NCBI RefSeq assembly: GCF_015689335.1
Contig: NZ_CP065053.1
Coordinates: 2,914,001-2,978,000 of the forward strand
DNA length: 64,000 nt
DNA from: Massilia antarctica
GTDB lineage: Bacteria > Pseudomonadota > Gammaproteobacteria > Burkholderiales > Burkholderiaceae_D
Reading direction: 5' to 3'
Under the pieces are notes generated by a model. It was not told the origin of the DNA and did not search any database. It was given only the letters and a program-made list of their open reading frames with translations. Every line of letters begins with the position of its first letter. The first letter of the stretch is position 1. This document shows positions 56,528-64,000 of this stretch, in pieces. The position numbers were made by a program, and so were the translations under genes.

Positions 56528-59272
56528 ATGCAAAATACCCTGCTGTTAGTCGACGGTTCCAGTTATCTGTACCGTGCTTTTCACGCCCTGCCTGACCTGC
56601 GCAGCCCGGACGGCCATCCCACCGGCGCCATGCACGGCATGGTCAATATGCTGCGCCGCCTGCGCCAGGATTATCCGGCCGCTTACATCGCTTGCGTGTT
56701 CGATGCCAAGGGCAAGACTTTTCGCGACGATATGTATCCGAAGTACAAGGCCACGCGCGCGTCCATGCCGGACGACCTGCGCCTGCAAATCGAGCCGATC
56801 CACGAGGTGGTGCGCCACATGGGCTGGCCGATCCTGATGGTCGACGGGGTCGAGGCCGACGATGTCATCGGCACCCTGTCGGTCCTGGCATCGAGCCTGG
56901 GCATGAACACCGTCGTCTCCACCGGCGACAAGGACCTGGCGCAGCTGGTCAACGACAAGGTCACCCTGATTAACACGATGAGCAACGAGAAGCTCGACGA
57001 AGCCGGCGTGCTGGCCAAGTTCGGCGTGCCGCCCAACCGCATCATCGATTACCTCACGCTCATCGGCGATACGGTCGACAATATCCCCGGCGTGGCCAAG
57101 TGCGGCCCCAAGACCGCCCTCAAGTGGCTGGCGCTGCACGACAGCCTCGATGGCGTGATCGCCAACGCGGCATCCATCGGCGGCGCGGTCGGCGAGAACC
57201 TGCGCCAGGCGCTCCCCTGGCTGCCGCAGGGCCGCGCCCTGATCACCGTCAAGACCGATTGCGACCTGGCCGCGCACATGGCGTCGATCGCCGACACCCT
57301 GGTGGCGCAGCCGGAAAACAAGGAAGCCCTGAAAGCCTTCTTCGAGCGTTACGGCTTCAAGACCTTGCTGCGCGAAGTGGTCCAGCGCGACGACGAGGGC
57401 GCCCCGCGCGCGCTGCTCAATTCTCCCGAGGGCGACCTGTTCCCCGGCGCGGTGGTGCCGGTCATGCGCGGCGAATACGAAACCGTGGTCACCGAGGCCG
57501 ACCTGGAACGCTGGCTGGCGCTGGTCGATGCCGCCGAACTGACCTCGGTCGATACCGAAACCACCTCGCTCGACCCGATGACGGCGCAGATGGTCGGCAT
57601 TTCGCTGTCGGTCGAAGCGGGCAAGGGCGCCTATATCCCGCTGGCGCACCGCTACGCGGGCGTGCCCGAACAATTGAACCGCGAGGCGGTCCTGGCGCGC
57701 ATGAAGGGCTGGCTGGAAGATGCGTCCAAGCCGAAGCTGGGCCAGAACCTCAAGTACGACAGCCACATTTTCGCCAACCACGGCGTGACCCTGCGCGGGA
57801 TCGTGCACGATACCCTGCTCGAATCCTATGTGTTCGAGTCGCACAAGCCGCACGACATGGACAGCATGGCCTTGCGCCACCTGGGCTACACCACGATTCC
57901 CTTCACCGAGGTATGCGGCAAGGGCGCCGGCCAGATCTGCTTCGACCAGGTGGACCTTGAGCGCGCGACCGAATACGCGGCCGAGGATTCCGACATCACC
58001 CTGCGCCTGCACCAGGCCATGAAGGGCCATGTCGAGAGCGACGACAAGCTCCATTTCATCTACCGCCAGATCGAGCTGCCTACTTCCGTGGTGCTGCACA
58101 AGATCGAGCGCAACGGGGTGCTGATCGATGCCGAACTGTTGAACGTGCAGTCGGGCGAACTCGGTGCGCGCATCATGGAGCTCGAACAGAAGGCGTACGA
58201 GCTGGCCGGCGGTCCGTTCAATCTCGGTTCGCCCAAGCAGATCGGCGAGATTTTCTTCGGCAAGCTGCAGCTGCCGGTCATCAAGAAGACGCCGAGCGGC
58301 GCGCCCTCGACCGACGAGGAAGTGCTGCAAAAGCTGGCCGAGGATTTCCCGCTGCCGAAAATCCTGCTCGAATACCGCGGCATGTCCAAGCTCAAGTCGA
58401 CCTACACCGACAAGCTGCCCAAGATGGTCAACCGCGACACCGGCCGCGTGCACACCAACTACGCGCAGGCGGTGGCGGTGACGGGGCGCCTGTCGTCGAA
58501 CGAGCCGAATCTGCAGAACATCCCGATCCGCACCGCCGAAGGACGCCGCATCCGCGAAGCCTTCATCGCCGGTCCAGGCAACGTGATCGTGTCGGCCGAC
58601 TATTCGCAGATCGAGCTGCGCATCATGGCCCATATTTCGGAAGACGCGGCCATGCTGCGCGCTTTTGCCGAGGGCGAGGATATCCACCGCGCCACCGCCG
58701 CCGAAATCTTCGGCGTGCCTCCGGCCGAGGTGCAGGGCGAGCAGCGCCGCTATGCGAAGGTCATCAACTTCGGCCTGATCTACGGCATGAGCGCCTTCGG
58801 GCTGGCCTCCAACCTGGGCATCGAACGCGCGGCGGCGCAAAATTATATCGACAAGTACTTCGCGCGCTTTTCCGGCGTGCGCCAGTACATGGAAGACACG
58901 CGCATGCAGGCCAAGGCGCGCGGCTATGTCGAAACCGTGTTCGGACGGCGCCTGTGGCTGCCGGAGATTAATTCGCCGAACGGGCCGCGCCGCCAGGGCG
59001 CGGAACGGGCCGCGATCAACGCGCCGATGCAGGGCACGGCGGCCGATCTGATCAAGCTGGCCATGATTGCGGTGCAGGACTGGCTGGAGGCCGACAAGCT
59101 GGCCACGCGTATGATCATGCAGGTGCACGATGAACTCGTGCTCGAAGTGCCGCAGGCGGAACTGGAGCTGGTCAAGACCCGGCTGCCGCAATTGATGGCG
59201 GGTGTGGCGGCCCTGAAGGTGCCCTTGCTGGCCGAGGTGGGTATTGGCAAAAACTGGGACGAAGCACACTAA
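56528..59272 (+). CDS. polA: DNA polymerase I
   Basis: 914 residues from ATG 56528 (MQNTLLLVDGSSYLYRAFHA); an in-frame ATG at 56471 precedes the family N-terminus. Three domains: 5'-3' exonuclease (KTFRDDMYPKYKATRASMP, STGDKDLAQLV, IGDTVDNIPGV), 3'-5' proofreading exonuclease with its acidic residues kept (SVDTETTSLDPM), and polymerase A (SADYSQIELRIMAHIS, AKVINFGLIYGMS, MQVHDELVLEV). It fills gaps in repair and replaces Okazaki primers. The upstream region contains the repeat element and a GATAAT at 56466-56471. Confidence 0.98.
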   Translation: MQNTLLLVDGSSYLYRAFHALPDLRSPDGHPTGAMHGMVNMLRRLRQDYPAAYIACVFDAKGKTFRDDMYPKYKATRASMPDDLRLQIEPIHEVVRHMGWPILMVDGVEADDVIGTLSVLASSLGMNTVVSTGDKDLAQLVNDKVTLINTMSNEKLDEAGVLAKFGVPPNRIIDYLTLIGDTVDNIPGVAKCGPKTALKWLALHDSLDGVIANAASIGGAVGENLRQALPWLPQGRALITVKTDCDLAAHMASIADTLVAQPENKEALKAFFERYGFKTLLREVVQRDDEGAPRALLNSPEGDLFPGAVVPVMRGEYETVVTEADLERWLALVDAAELTSVDTETTSLDPMTAQMVGISLSVEAGKGAYIPLAHRYAGVPEQLNREAVLARMKGWLEDASKPKLGQNLKYDSHIFANHGVTLRGIVHDTLLESYVFESHKPHDMDSMALRHLGYTTIPFTEVCGKGAGQICFDQVDLERATEYAAEDSDITLRLHQAMKGHVESDDKLHFIYRQIELPTSVVLHKIERNGVLIDAELLNVQSGELGARIMELEQKAYELAGGPFNLGSPKQIGEIFFGKLQLPVIKKTPSGAPSTDEEVLQKLAEDFPLPKILLEYRGMSKLKSTYTDKLPKMVNRDTGRVHTNYAQAVAVTGRLSSNEPNLQNIPIRTAEGRRIREAFIAGPGNVIVSADYSQIELRIMAHISEDAAMLRAFAEGEDIHRATAAEIFGVPPAEVQGEQRRYAKVINFGLIYGMSAFGLASNLGIERAAAQNYIDKYFARFSGVRQYMEDTRMQAKARGYVETVFGRRLWLPEINSPNGPRRQGAERAAINAPMQGTAADLIKLAMIAVQDWLEADKLATRMIMQVHDELVLEVPQAELELVKTRLPQLMAGVAALKVPLLAEVGIGKNWDEAH

Positions 59273-59306
59273 TAATTTATATAAATACCTACTGAAAGAG
59301 GGAACG

Positions 59307-60563
59307 ATGAAGAGCACATTTATCCGCCTTGGCGCGGCAAGCACCGTATTGGCCGCCCTGGCGCTGACTGCCTGCGGCGGCGGTGGCGGCAGCCCCGGCA
59401 TCAACCGCACTAACGGCACCACCGGCAACGGTAGCGGCACGCCGCCGGCGCTGGGCGGCACTTCCGGCACCCTGAGCGTGTCGCTGACCGATGCGCCGGC
59501 CTGCGGTTTCGATGCCGTCAACGTCAGCGTCAGCAAGGTGCGCGTGCACCAGAGCGCCAGCGCGGCCGATGCCGACAGCGGCTGGTCCGAGGTGGTGCTG
59601 GCCCCGGCGCGCAAGATCAATCTGCTCAATCTGACCAACGGCGTGCTCGAGCCGCTCGGCACGACCCCGGTGCCGTCCGGCCACTACAGCCAGGTGCGCC
59701 TGGTGCTCGACCCGAATACCGGCGCCGGCATGGCCAACACCGTCATCCCAACCGCCACCAAGACCGAGACGACCCTGGAAACCCCGGCCGCGATCCAGTC
59801 GGGCATTCAGATCGCCAGCAATTTCGACGTCGTGGCCGGCCAGACCTATGGCCTGGTGCTCGACTTCGACGCCTGCCGCTCGGTCGTCACCAAGGCGGCT
59901 GGCGGCTATCTGCTCGCGCCCGTGGTGAACGTCGTGCCGAGCACGGCCAACGGCATCACCGGTTTTGTCAGCACCGTCTTCGCGCGCGATGGCGTGGTGG
60001 TGAGCGCCCAGCAGAACGGCAACGTGATCGGCAGCACCGTCGCCGATCCGGCCACCGGCGCGTTTGCGCTCAGCCGCCTGGCCCCGGGCGCCTACGATAT
60101 CGTCTTCGTCGGCGCGGGCCGCGGGGCGGCCGTGATCGGCTCCGTGCCGGTCGCGAGCACCACCGGCACCACGGCGGTCAGCACGGCGGCCGCGCCAATC
60201 AACCTGCCGGTCAGCCTGACGCGCACCATCAGCGGCACGGTCACCCTGTCGCCAGTGTCGGCCACGGTCAAGCCGTATGTCAAAGTGCTGCAGACAATTG
60301 CCGCGGGCAAGACCGTGGTGATCCAGGGGCGCGATGCCGGCGCCGGCGGCGCGTACTCGGTCAGCGCACTGCCGGTCGCCGCGCCGCAGTACGCCAGTTA
60401 CGGTGCTTCCCTGCCGCTGACCTTCGGCCCGGTCGTCCCGGTCCAGGGCGTGGGCGGTTACCGCGTCGATGCGCTCGCTACCGGTTATGTTTTCAAGACG
60501 GTGTCCGTGGTCGATGTGGCAGCCGGCGACAAGGCTGATGTCAACCTGCAACTGACGCAGTAA
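59307..60563 (+). CDS. DUF4382 domain lipoprotein
   Basis: 418 residues from ATG 59307 (GAGGGAACG upstream). Lipobox LALTAC ends the signal peptide, followed by a Gly-rich linker and the DUF4382 pattern (LSVSLTDAPACGFDAVNVSVSKVRVH, INLLNLTNGVLEPLG, SGHYSQVRLVLD, GLVLDFDACRSVV). The second half (ITGFVSTVFARDGVVVSAQQNG onwards) resembles a carboxypeptidase-regulatory-like beta sandwich. Probably outer-membrane-anchored; role unknown. A very long hairpin follows the stop. Confidence 0.88.
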   Translation: MKSTFIRLGAASTVLAALALTACGGGGGSPGINRTNGTTGNGSGTPPALGGTSGTLSVSLTDAPACGFDAVNVSVSKVRVHQSASAADADSGWSEVVLAPARKINLLNLTNGVLEPLGTTPVPSGHYSQVRLVLDPNTGAGMANTVIPTATKTETTLETPAAIQSGIQIASNFDVVAGQTYGLVLDFDACRSVVTKAAGGYLLAPVVNVVPSTANGITGFVSTVFARDGVVVSAQQNGNVIGSTVADPATGAFALSRLAPGAYDIVFVGAGRGAAVIGSVPVASTTGTTAVSTAAAPINLPVSLTRTISGTVTLSPVSATVKPYVKVLQTIAAGKTVVIQGRDAGAGGAYSVSALPVAAPQYASYGASLPLTFGPVVPVQGVGGYRVDALATGYVFKTVSVVDVAAGDKADVNLQLTQ

Positions 60564-60572
60564 GGGGTTTGC

Positions 60573-60615
60573 CACCCTGCCGGCGGCGCGTCCTGGACGC
60601 GCCGCCGGCAGGGTG
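60573..60615. terminator. 18-bp perfect inverted repeat after the DUF4382 gene
   Basis: CACCCTGCCGGCGGCGCG (60573-60590) pairs perfectly with 60598-60615 around loop TCCTGGA, ten bases after the stop codon. There is no T-tract, so it may act as a 3' stabiliser or Rho-linked terminator. Confidence 0.6.
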
Positions 60616-60697
60616 CACCGAACCGGGCGGCTGGCGGCCCGGAGCGGTACAATGCCGGGCTTGCGATACTCGCAAGTGTCGTTCAAGAGGCTTCAAA

Positions 60698-61471
60698 ATC
60701 GATTCGACCCTCATTTCCATCCTGCTGGCAACCACCATCGGGGGTGTACTCAGCATTTCCGCCGCTGCCGTGTTTTCGTTCGCCTTGCTCTCGAAAATGG
60801 TCGAGCGCATGGTCAGCCTGTCGGTCGGGATCATGCTGTCGACCTCGCTCCTGCATGCCTTGCCGGAAGCGTTCGAGTCGGGCGCCGACGTGCGCAGCCT
60901 GTTCGCCACCTTACTGGGCGGATTGCTTGCATTTTTCATGCTGGAAAAATTCGCCATCCTGCGCCATTCGCACCATCACGAAGGCGACGGTCATCACCAT
61001 GCCCACGGACACGACAAGCGCGAGGCCGGCAAGGCCGGCTGGATGATCCTGGTGGGCGATGGCATGCACAATTTCACCGACGGCATCCTGATCGCCGCGG
61101 CCTTCCTGGCCAATCCGGAACTGGGCATCGTCACCGGGCTGGCCATCATCGCCCATGAAATCCCGCAGGAAATCGGCGACTTCATCGTCTTGCTCAACGC
61201 CGGCTTTTCGCGCACCCGCGCCTATCTGTTCAACCTGCTGTGCAGCCTGATGGCCGTGGCCGGCGGTTTGCTCGGTTATTTCACCCTGGACCGCGCCAGC
61301 GGTCTGATTCCGTATGTGCTGGTGTTCGCCTCCTCGGGCTTCCTGTACATTGCCGTCAGCGATTTAATGCCGCAGATGCAACGCCGCGCCACGGTGCGCG
61401 AATCCGTGCCGCAAGTGTTGCTGATCGGCGTGGGCGTGCTGATGGTGTTGTTTCTCACGCGCGGACACTGA
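60698..61471 (+). CDS. ZIP family divalent metal transporter
   Basis: About 257 codons. ZIP signatures: LSVGIMLSTSLLHALPEAFE, GDGMHNFTDGILIAAAFLA (helix IV His/Asn/Asp) and IIAHEIPQEIGDFIVLLNAG (helix V HEIPQE), with a His-rich cytosolic loop HSHHHEGDGHHHAHGHD typical of Zn2+/Fe2+ carriers. No ATG, GTG or TTG lies near the expected N-terminus. AAGAGG is followed seven bases later by ATC at 60698 (ATC-GAT-TCG-ACC), so ATC initiation is proposed. Alternatives are TTG at 60569, which adds 43 residues crossing the hairpin, or an ATG near 60798 that would delete the first helix. Confidence 0.85.
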   Translation: MDSTLISILLATTIGGVLSISAAAVFSFALLSKMVERMVSLSVGIMLSTSLLHALPEAFESGADVRSLFATLLGGLLAFFMLEKFAILRHSHHHEGDGHHHAHGHDKREAGKAGWMILVGDGMHNFTDGILIAAAFLANPELGIVTGLAIIAHEIPQEIGDFIVLLNAGFSRTRAYLFNLLCSLMAVAGGLLGYFTLDRASGLIPYVLVFASSGFLYIAVSDLMPQMQRRATVRESVPQVLLIGVGVLMVLFLTRGH

Positions 61472-61746
61472 AGGTCGGAGCGGCAATGCTTGCCATTATG
61501 CGCTTGCGTCGCGCGCTTGCGTCCCACGCTTGCGTCCCACGCTTGCCGCCGGCAATTGAAATAATGTCGGCCCGGCTATCTAATTTCCCTCTGTTATACA
61601 CCAGGCGCGGTAATGCGCCTGCCTTTAGTCCCGGTCAAGTCCGCGCTATTGCCCGGCTCGCCAGCGTCTTTTATGCTGAAGGTTGAAGTAGCAAGCCGGT
61701 GAAGCGAGACCACCTTCTTAGCCTCGCAGCCAGTTTGGGAGGATAT

Positions 61747-62013
61747 ATGGCTGAAATCGTCCTGTTTGAACACGCTAATTATCACGGCGCTCATAAACAT
61801 TTGTTCGCTTCTGAAACGAATCTGAATGCCCCCGACGATAATTTTTTCAACGATAAAGTTTCTTCGTTCGTCGTGCTGTCGGGCCGCTGGCAGTTCTACC
61901 GCGATAGCAATTTCCAGGGACCGGGGTCGCAGGTATTCGGGCCGGGCCGTTATAACTGGGTCGAAGCGGTGAATGTGCCGAACGATTCCATTTCGTCGGT
62001 CCGCTTGCTGTAA
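61747..62013 (+). CDS. Beta/gamma-crystallin domain protein 1
   Basis: 88 residues from ATG 61747 (GGGAGGATAT upstream). One beta/gamma-crystallin domain: two Greek-key motifs starting IVLFEHANYHGAHKHLF and WQFYRDSNFQGPGSQVFGPG. Each contains a calcium-binding N/D-N/D-x-x-S-S motif (NDKVSS and NDSISS). No signal peptide. Microbial members bind Ca2+ and are linked to stress or encystment; the role here is open. Confidence 0.88.
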   Translation: MAEIVLFEHANYHGAHKHLFASETNLNAPDDNFFNDKVSSFVVLSGRWQFYRDSNFQGPGSQVFGPGRYNWVEAVNVPNDSISSVRLL

Positions 62014-62093
62014 GCGGGGTAGCCGACAGGGCGGCATGCGCCCCGGCGTGACAGGAACGGTGCGTGCCGCCTGTAACCGGGCAAAGAGGATAT

Positions 62094-62366
62094 ATGGCTG
62101 AAGTCGTGCTATCTGAACATAGCAATTTCCGGGGCCGCGAGAAGCATCTGTATGGTTCGGAGCCGAATTTGAGTGCGCCGGACAAGCATTTTTTCAATGA
62201 CAGGGTATCGTCGTTCGTGGTGGTATCGGGACGCTGGAAGGTTTACCGCGACAGCAATTATCGCGGACCGGCCTCGTGTGTGTTCGGACCTGGCCGCTAT
62301 ACCTGGGTCGAAGCGGCGGGTATCCCGAATGATTCCATCTCGTCCGTGCGACTGATGGCGGCCTGA
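62094..62366 (+). CDS. Beta/gamma-crystallin domain protein 2
   Basis: 90 residues from ATG 62094 (AAGAGGATAT upstream, almost the same leader as the preceding copy). Tandem paralogue with VVLSEHSNFRGREKHLYG and WKVYRDSNYRGPASCVFGPG, and both calcium motifs kept (NDRVSS, NDSISS). The 80-bp gap between the two carries no terminator, so they may be cotranscribed. Confidence 0.88.
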   Translation: MAEVVLSEHSNFRGREKHLYGSEPNLSAPDKHFFNDRVSSFVVVSGRWKVYRDSNYRGPASCVFGPGRYTWVEAAGIPNDSISSVRLMAA

Positions 62367-62477
62367 CCGGGCCGCGATCCATGGCCAGCGCAATGTTCGG
62401 CACTTGCATGCGTTTGTCATCAAGCTGTCACAAAAATATGCGAGGCTGGGCGCATCACAAAAACAAAAAAGGAGAAG

Positions 62478-63278
62478 ATGACCATGCTCAGCAACGTAGT
62501 GAATCACCTCAACACCTATCGCGCCGCCCGGATCACGCATCGATCGCCGTACCGGGCCGAAATGGCCGACCTTCCCGCCACCTTGTATCCCTTCTGGAAG
62601 CGCACGGCGCAGCACGAATTCAAAGGCATCCCCCAGGATGCCTTTTTTTTCGCCCGCGCCGCCGAAGGCTTGATGGCGTTTTTCGACTGCGTGCGCGACA
62701 GCGGCATGCCGTGCGGCTTGCCGTCGATGGCGGCCGATTCGGTGTGGCACGCCTGGATGCGCCTCTCGCCCACCGGCCTGAATGCGTTTTGCCGCAAGCA
62801 TTTCGGAACAGTCATCCCGCACGTGGAAGCGATCGACATGAAGGACGGCCTGCAGCGCGCGCTGGCCGTGTGCCTGGTGCGTGCGCGCAGGATCGAGCGC
62901 ATGCCGGTGGCCGGGCCTAACTTGCCGCGCCTGTTCGCCTTGGACCGCATGCTGGCCATGCCGGGCGGTTGCGGCTACCTGCTGTTCAACGGCCAGGTGG
63001 CCTCGCTGGCGCTCGATCCGCGCGGGCGCGCGATCGGCGTGCCGGCGTATGTCCAGAGCCTGTCGCCGGAACTGTTGCTGGTTGCGGGCCTGATCAGCGA
63101 TGACGAGTACCGCCGCCACGCGCGCACGACCGGCGCGAGGGGAGGGCGCGGCAGCAGCGGCAGCGGCGACAGCGAGGGGGGCTGCGGCACCGGTGCTGAC
63201 ATGGGCGCTGACGTGGGCGCAAGCGACGGCGGGGGCGACGCCGGCTGCGGTGGGGGCTGCGGCGGGGGCGGCGACTGA
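62478..63278 (+). CDS. Hypothetical protein with Gly/Cys-rich tail
   Basis: 266 residues from ATG 62478 (AAAGGAG upstream; ATG 62484 also fits). The central part reads SVWHAWMRLSPTGLNAFCRKHFG, similar to the DEVWH...FG pattern of glycine-rich-domain-containing proteins. Other segments (FARAAEGLMAFFDCV, LLVAGLISDDEYRRHA) are unassigned. The last 55 residues are Gly, Ser, Asp and Cys (GGDAGCGGGCGGGGD at the end). No signal peptide. Function unknown. Confidence 0.78.
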   Translation: MTMLSNVVNHLNTYRAARITHRSPYRAEMADLPATLYPFWKRTAQHEFKGIPQDAFFFARAAEGLMAFFDCVRDSGMPCGLPSMAADSVWHAWMRLSPTGLNAFCRKHFGTVIPHVEAIDMKDGLQRALAVCLVRARRIERMPVAGPNLPRLFALDRMLAMPGGCGYLLFNGQVASLALDPRGRAIGVPAYVQSLSPELLLVAGLISDDEYRRHARTTGARGGRGSSGSGDSEGGCGTGADMGADVGASDGGGDAGCGGGCGGGGD

Positions 63279-63336
63279 TCCGCGCGGCGCCGGCGATCCG
63301 GGTGTCGCCAGCCGGGAAGGGCGCCGCGCCGCTGGG

Positions 63337-64000
63337 TTACGTCCCGGTGGCTACCGGGCGTGCCGGATCGGCGCACCATTCGCTCCACGAACCCGGATAC
63401 AGCGCGGCGCCGGGCAGCCCGGCCACTTCCAGCGCCAGCAGGTTGTGGCAGGCGGTCACGCCCGATCCGCACTGCATGATGGCGTCCTGCGGCTTACCCA
63501 CCAGCGGCGCCAGTTCGGCCTTGAGCTGGGCCGCATCCTTGAAGCGCCCGTCCGGCTCCAGGTTATCCTTGAAGAAGTGGTTTTTCGCGCCCGGAATATG
63601 GCCGCCGACCGGATCGATGGTCTCGTTCTCGCCGCGGAAGCGGTCGGCCGCGCGCGCGTCGATCACTACCCGCTTGCCGCCCTTGATGTTATCGAGGACG
63701 TCGGCCGCCGAGACGGTCGTCACCAGCGGCGCGCGTTCGGTGATGGTGCCGCTGCGTGGCGATTGCGGGGCCGTCGACAGCGCCAGTCCGGCCGCCTGCC
63801 ATGCAGCCAGGCCGCCGTCGAGCACCGCCACCGCCGGATGGCCGACCCAACGCAGCATCCACCACAGGCGCGCCGCGAACATGCCGCCGTGGGCGTCGTA
63901 GGCCACGACCTGGCTGTCGTCGTCGATGCCCCAGCTGCGCAGGGTCTCGACCAGGTCGGCGCGCACCGGCAGCGGATGGCGCCCTCGGAAAACGCCGTCG
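63337..64000 (-). CDS. sseA: 3-Mercaptopyruvate sulfurtransferase (rhodanese family), N-terminus outside window
   Basis: Reading on the minus strand enters from beyond 64000 and stops at 63337; about 220 residues are visible. End of the N-terminal inactive rhodanese domain (VVAYDAHGGMFAARLWWMLRWVGH) and the whole C-terminal domain ([29 protein letters not shown]) with the active-site loop CGSGVTA, which marks mercaptopyruvate rather than thiosulfate sulfurtransferases (CRKGVT). It transfers sulfur from 3-mercaptopyruvate to thiols or cyanide. Confidence 0.93.
   Translation of the reverse strand, partial: DGVFRGRHPLPVRADLVETLRSWGIDDDSQVVAYDAHGGMFAARLWWMLRWVGHPAVAVLDGGLAAWQAAGLALSTAPQSPRSGTITERAPLVTTVSAADVLDNIKGGKRVVIDARAADRFRGENETIDPVGGHIPGAKNHFFKDNLEPDGRFKDAAQLKAELAPLVGKPQDAIMQCGSGVTACHNLLALEVAGLPGAALYPGSWSEWCADPARPVATGT

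Overview
The window is GC-rich, densely packed bacterial chromosome. Gene content points to a betaproteobacterium of the Oxalobacteraceae (Massilia/Telluria/Duganella-like). The pointers are the order rplM-rpsI-argC and erpA-anmK-M23 peptidase-tyrS, the sets dusB-fis-purH-ruvCAB and polA-DUF2782-thrB, a TPP-riboswitch thi operon, PEP-CTERM proteins with HAF repeats, and an ANTAR response regulator. This placement is an inference from gene order and families; no 16S gene is present. No tRNA, rRNA, CRISPR array, intact IS transposase or prophage was seen.

Layout. 1-1.2 kb: C-terminally truncated secreted alpha/beta hydrolase. 1.4-4.3 kb: rplM-rpsI, then about 600 bp of nested repeats that resolve into MITE-like elements with perfect 23-bp terminal inverted repeats, then argC. 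4.4-6.9 kb: tandem PEP-CTERM/HAF paralogues. 7-19 kb: housekeeping block (erpA, anmK, M23 peptidase, tyrS, dtd, a PEBP-like protein, a phosphoglycerate-mutase-type phosphatase, dusB, fis, purH, ruvC, ruvA, ruvB). 18.8-27 kb: accessory genes, including a YidD-like protein with a Cys-rich tail, DUF4291, UPF0178, two small membrane proteins, an Lgt-like enzyme coupled to a Tes-like (COG1964) radical SAM enzyme, and an Ala-Pro-repeat lipoprotein. 27-34 kb: valS, a START/SRPBCC protein, an MGDG-synthase-type glycosyltransferase and a subtilase. 34-38.5 kb: TPP riboswitch and thiC-thiS-thiG-thiD-thiE. 38.5-41.7 kb: three receiver-domain proteins and glutathione-dependent formaldehyde dehydrogenase.

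41.9-45.9 kb holds the most unusual locus: a compact lanthipeptide-type RiPP cluster. The first precursor has one leader and two identical core peptides. The second is a leader-core-leader-core fusion. Both are followed by a lyase-kinase-cyclase synthetase that keeps the three LanC zinc ligands, a class IV-like trait. The three leaders share one motif, each core is preceded by Leu-Gly, and a long hairpin sits between precursor 1 and the rest of the operon. No exporter or leader protease is adjacent.

46-51.4 kb: two BlaR1-like M56 sensor peptidases. One is fused to a periplasmic coiled coil and has its own dyad-containing AT-rich promoter; the other follows a BlaI-type repressor with twin palindromic operators. 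51.5-64 kb: UvrD-type helicase, BPSS1780-type membrane protein, thrB, DUF2782, another MITE-like element, polA, a DUF4382 lipoprotein, a ZIP metal transporter with no canonical start codon, two calcium-type beta/gamma-crystallins, a Gly/Cys-tailed hypothetical protein, and a 3-mercaptopyruvate sulfurtransferase cut by the window end.
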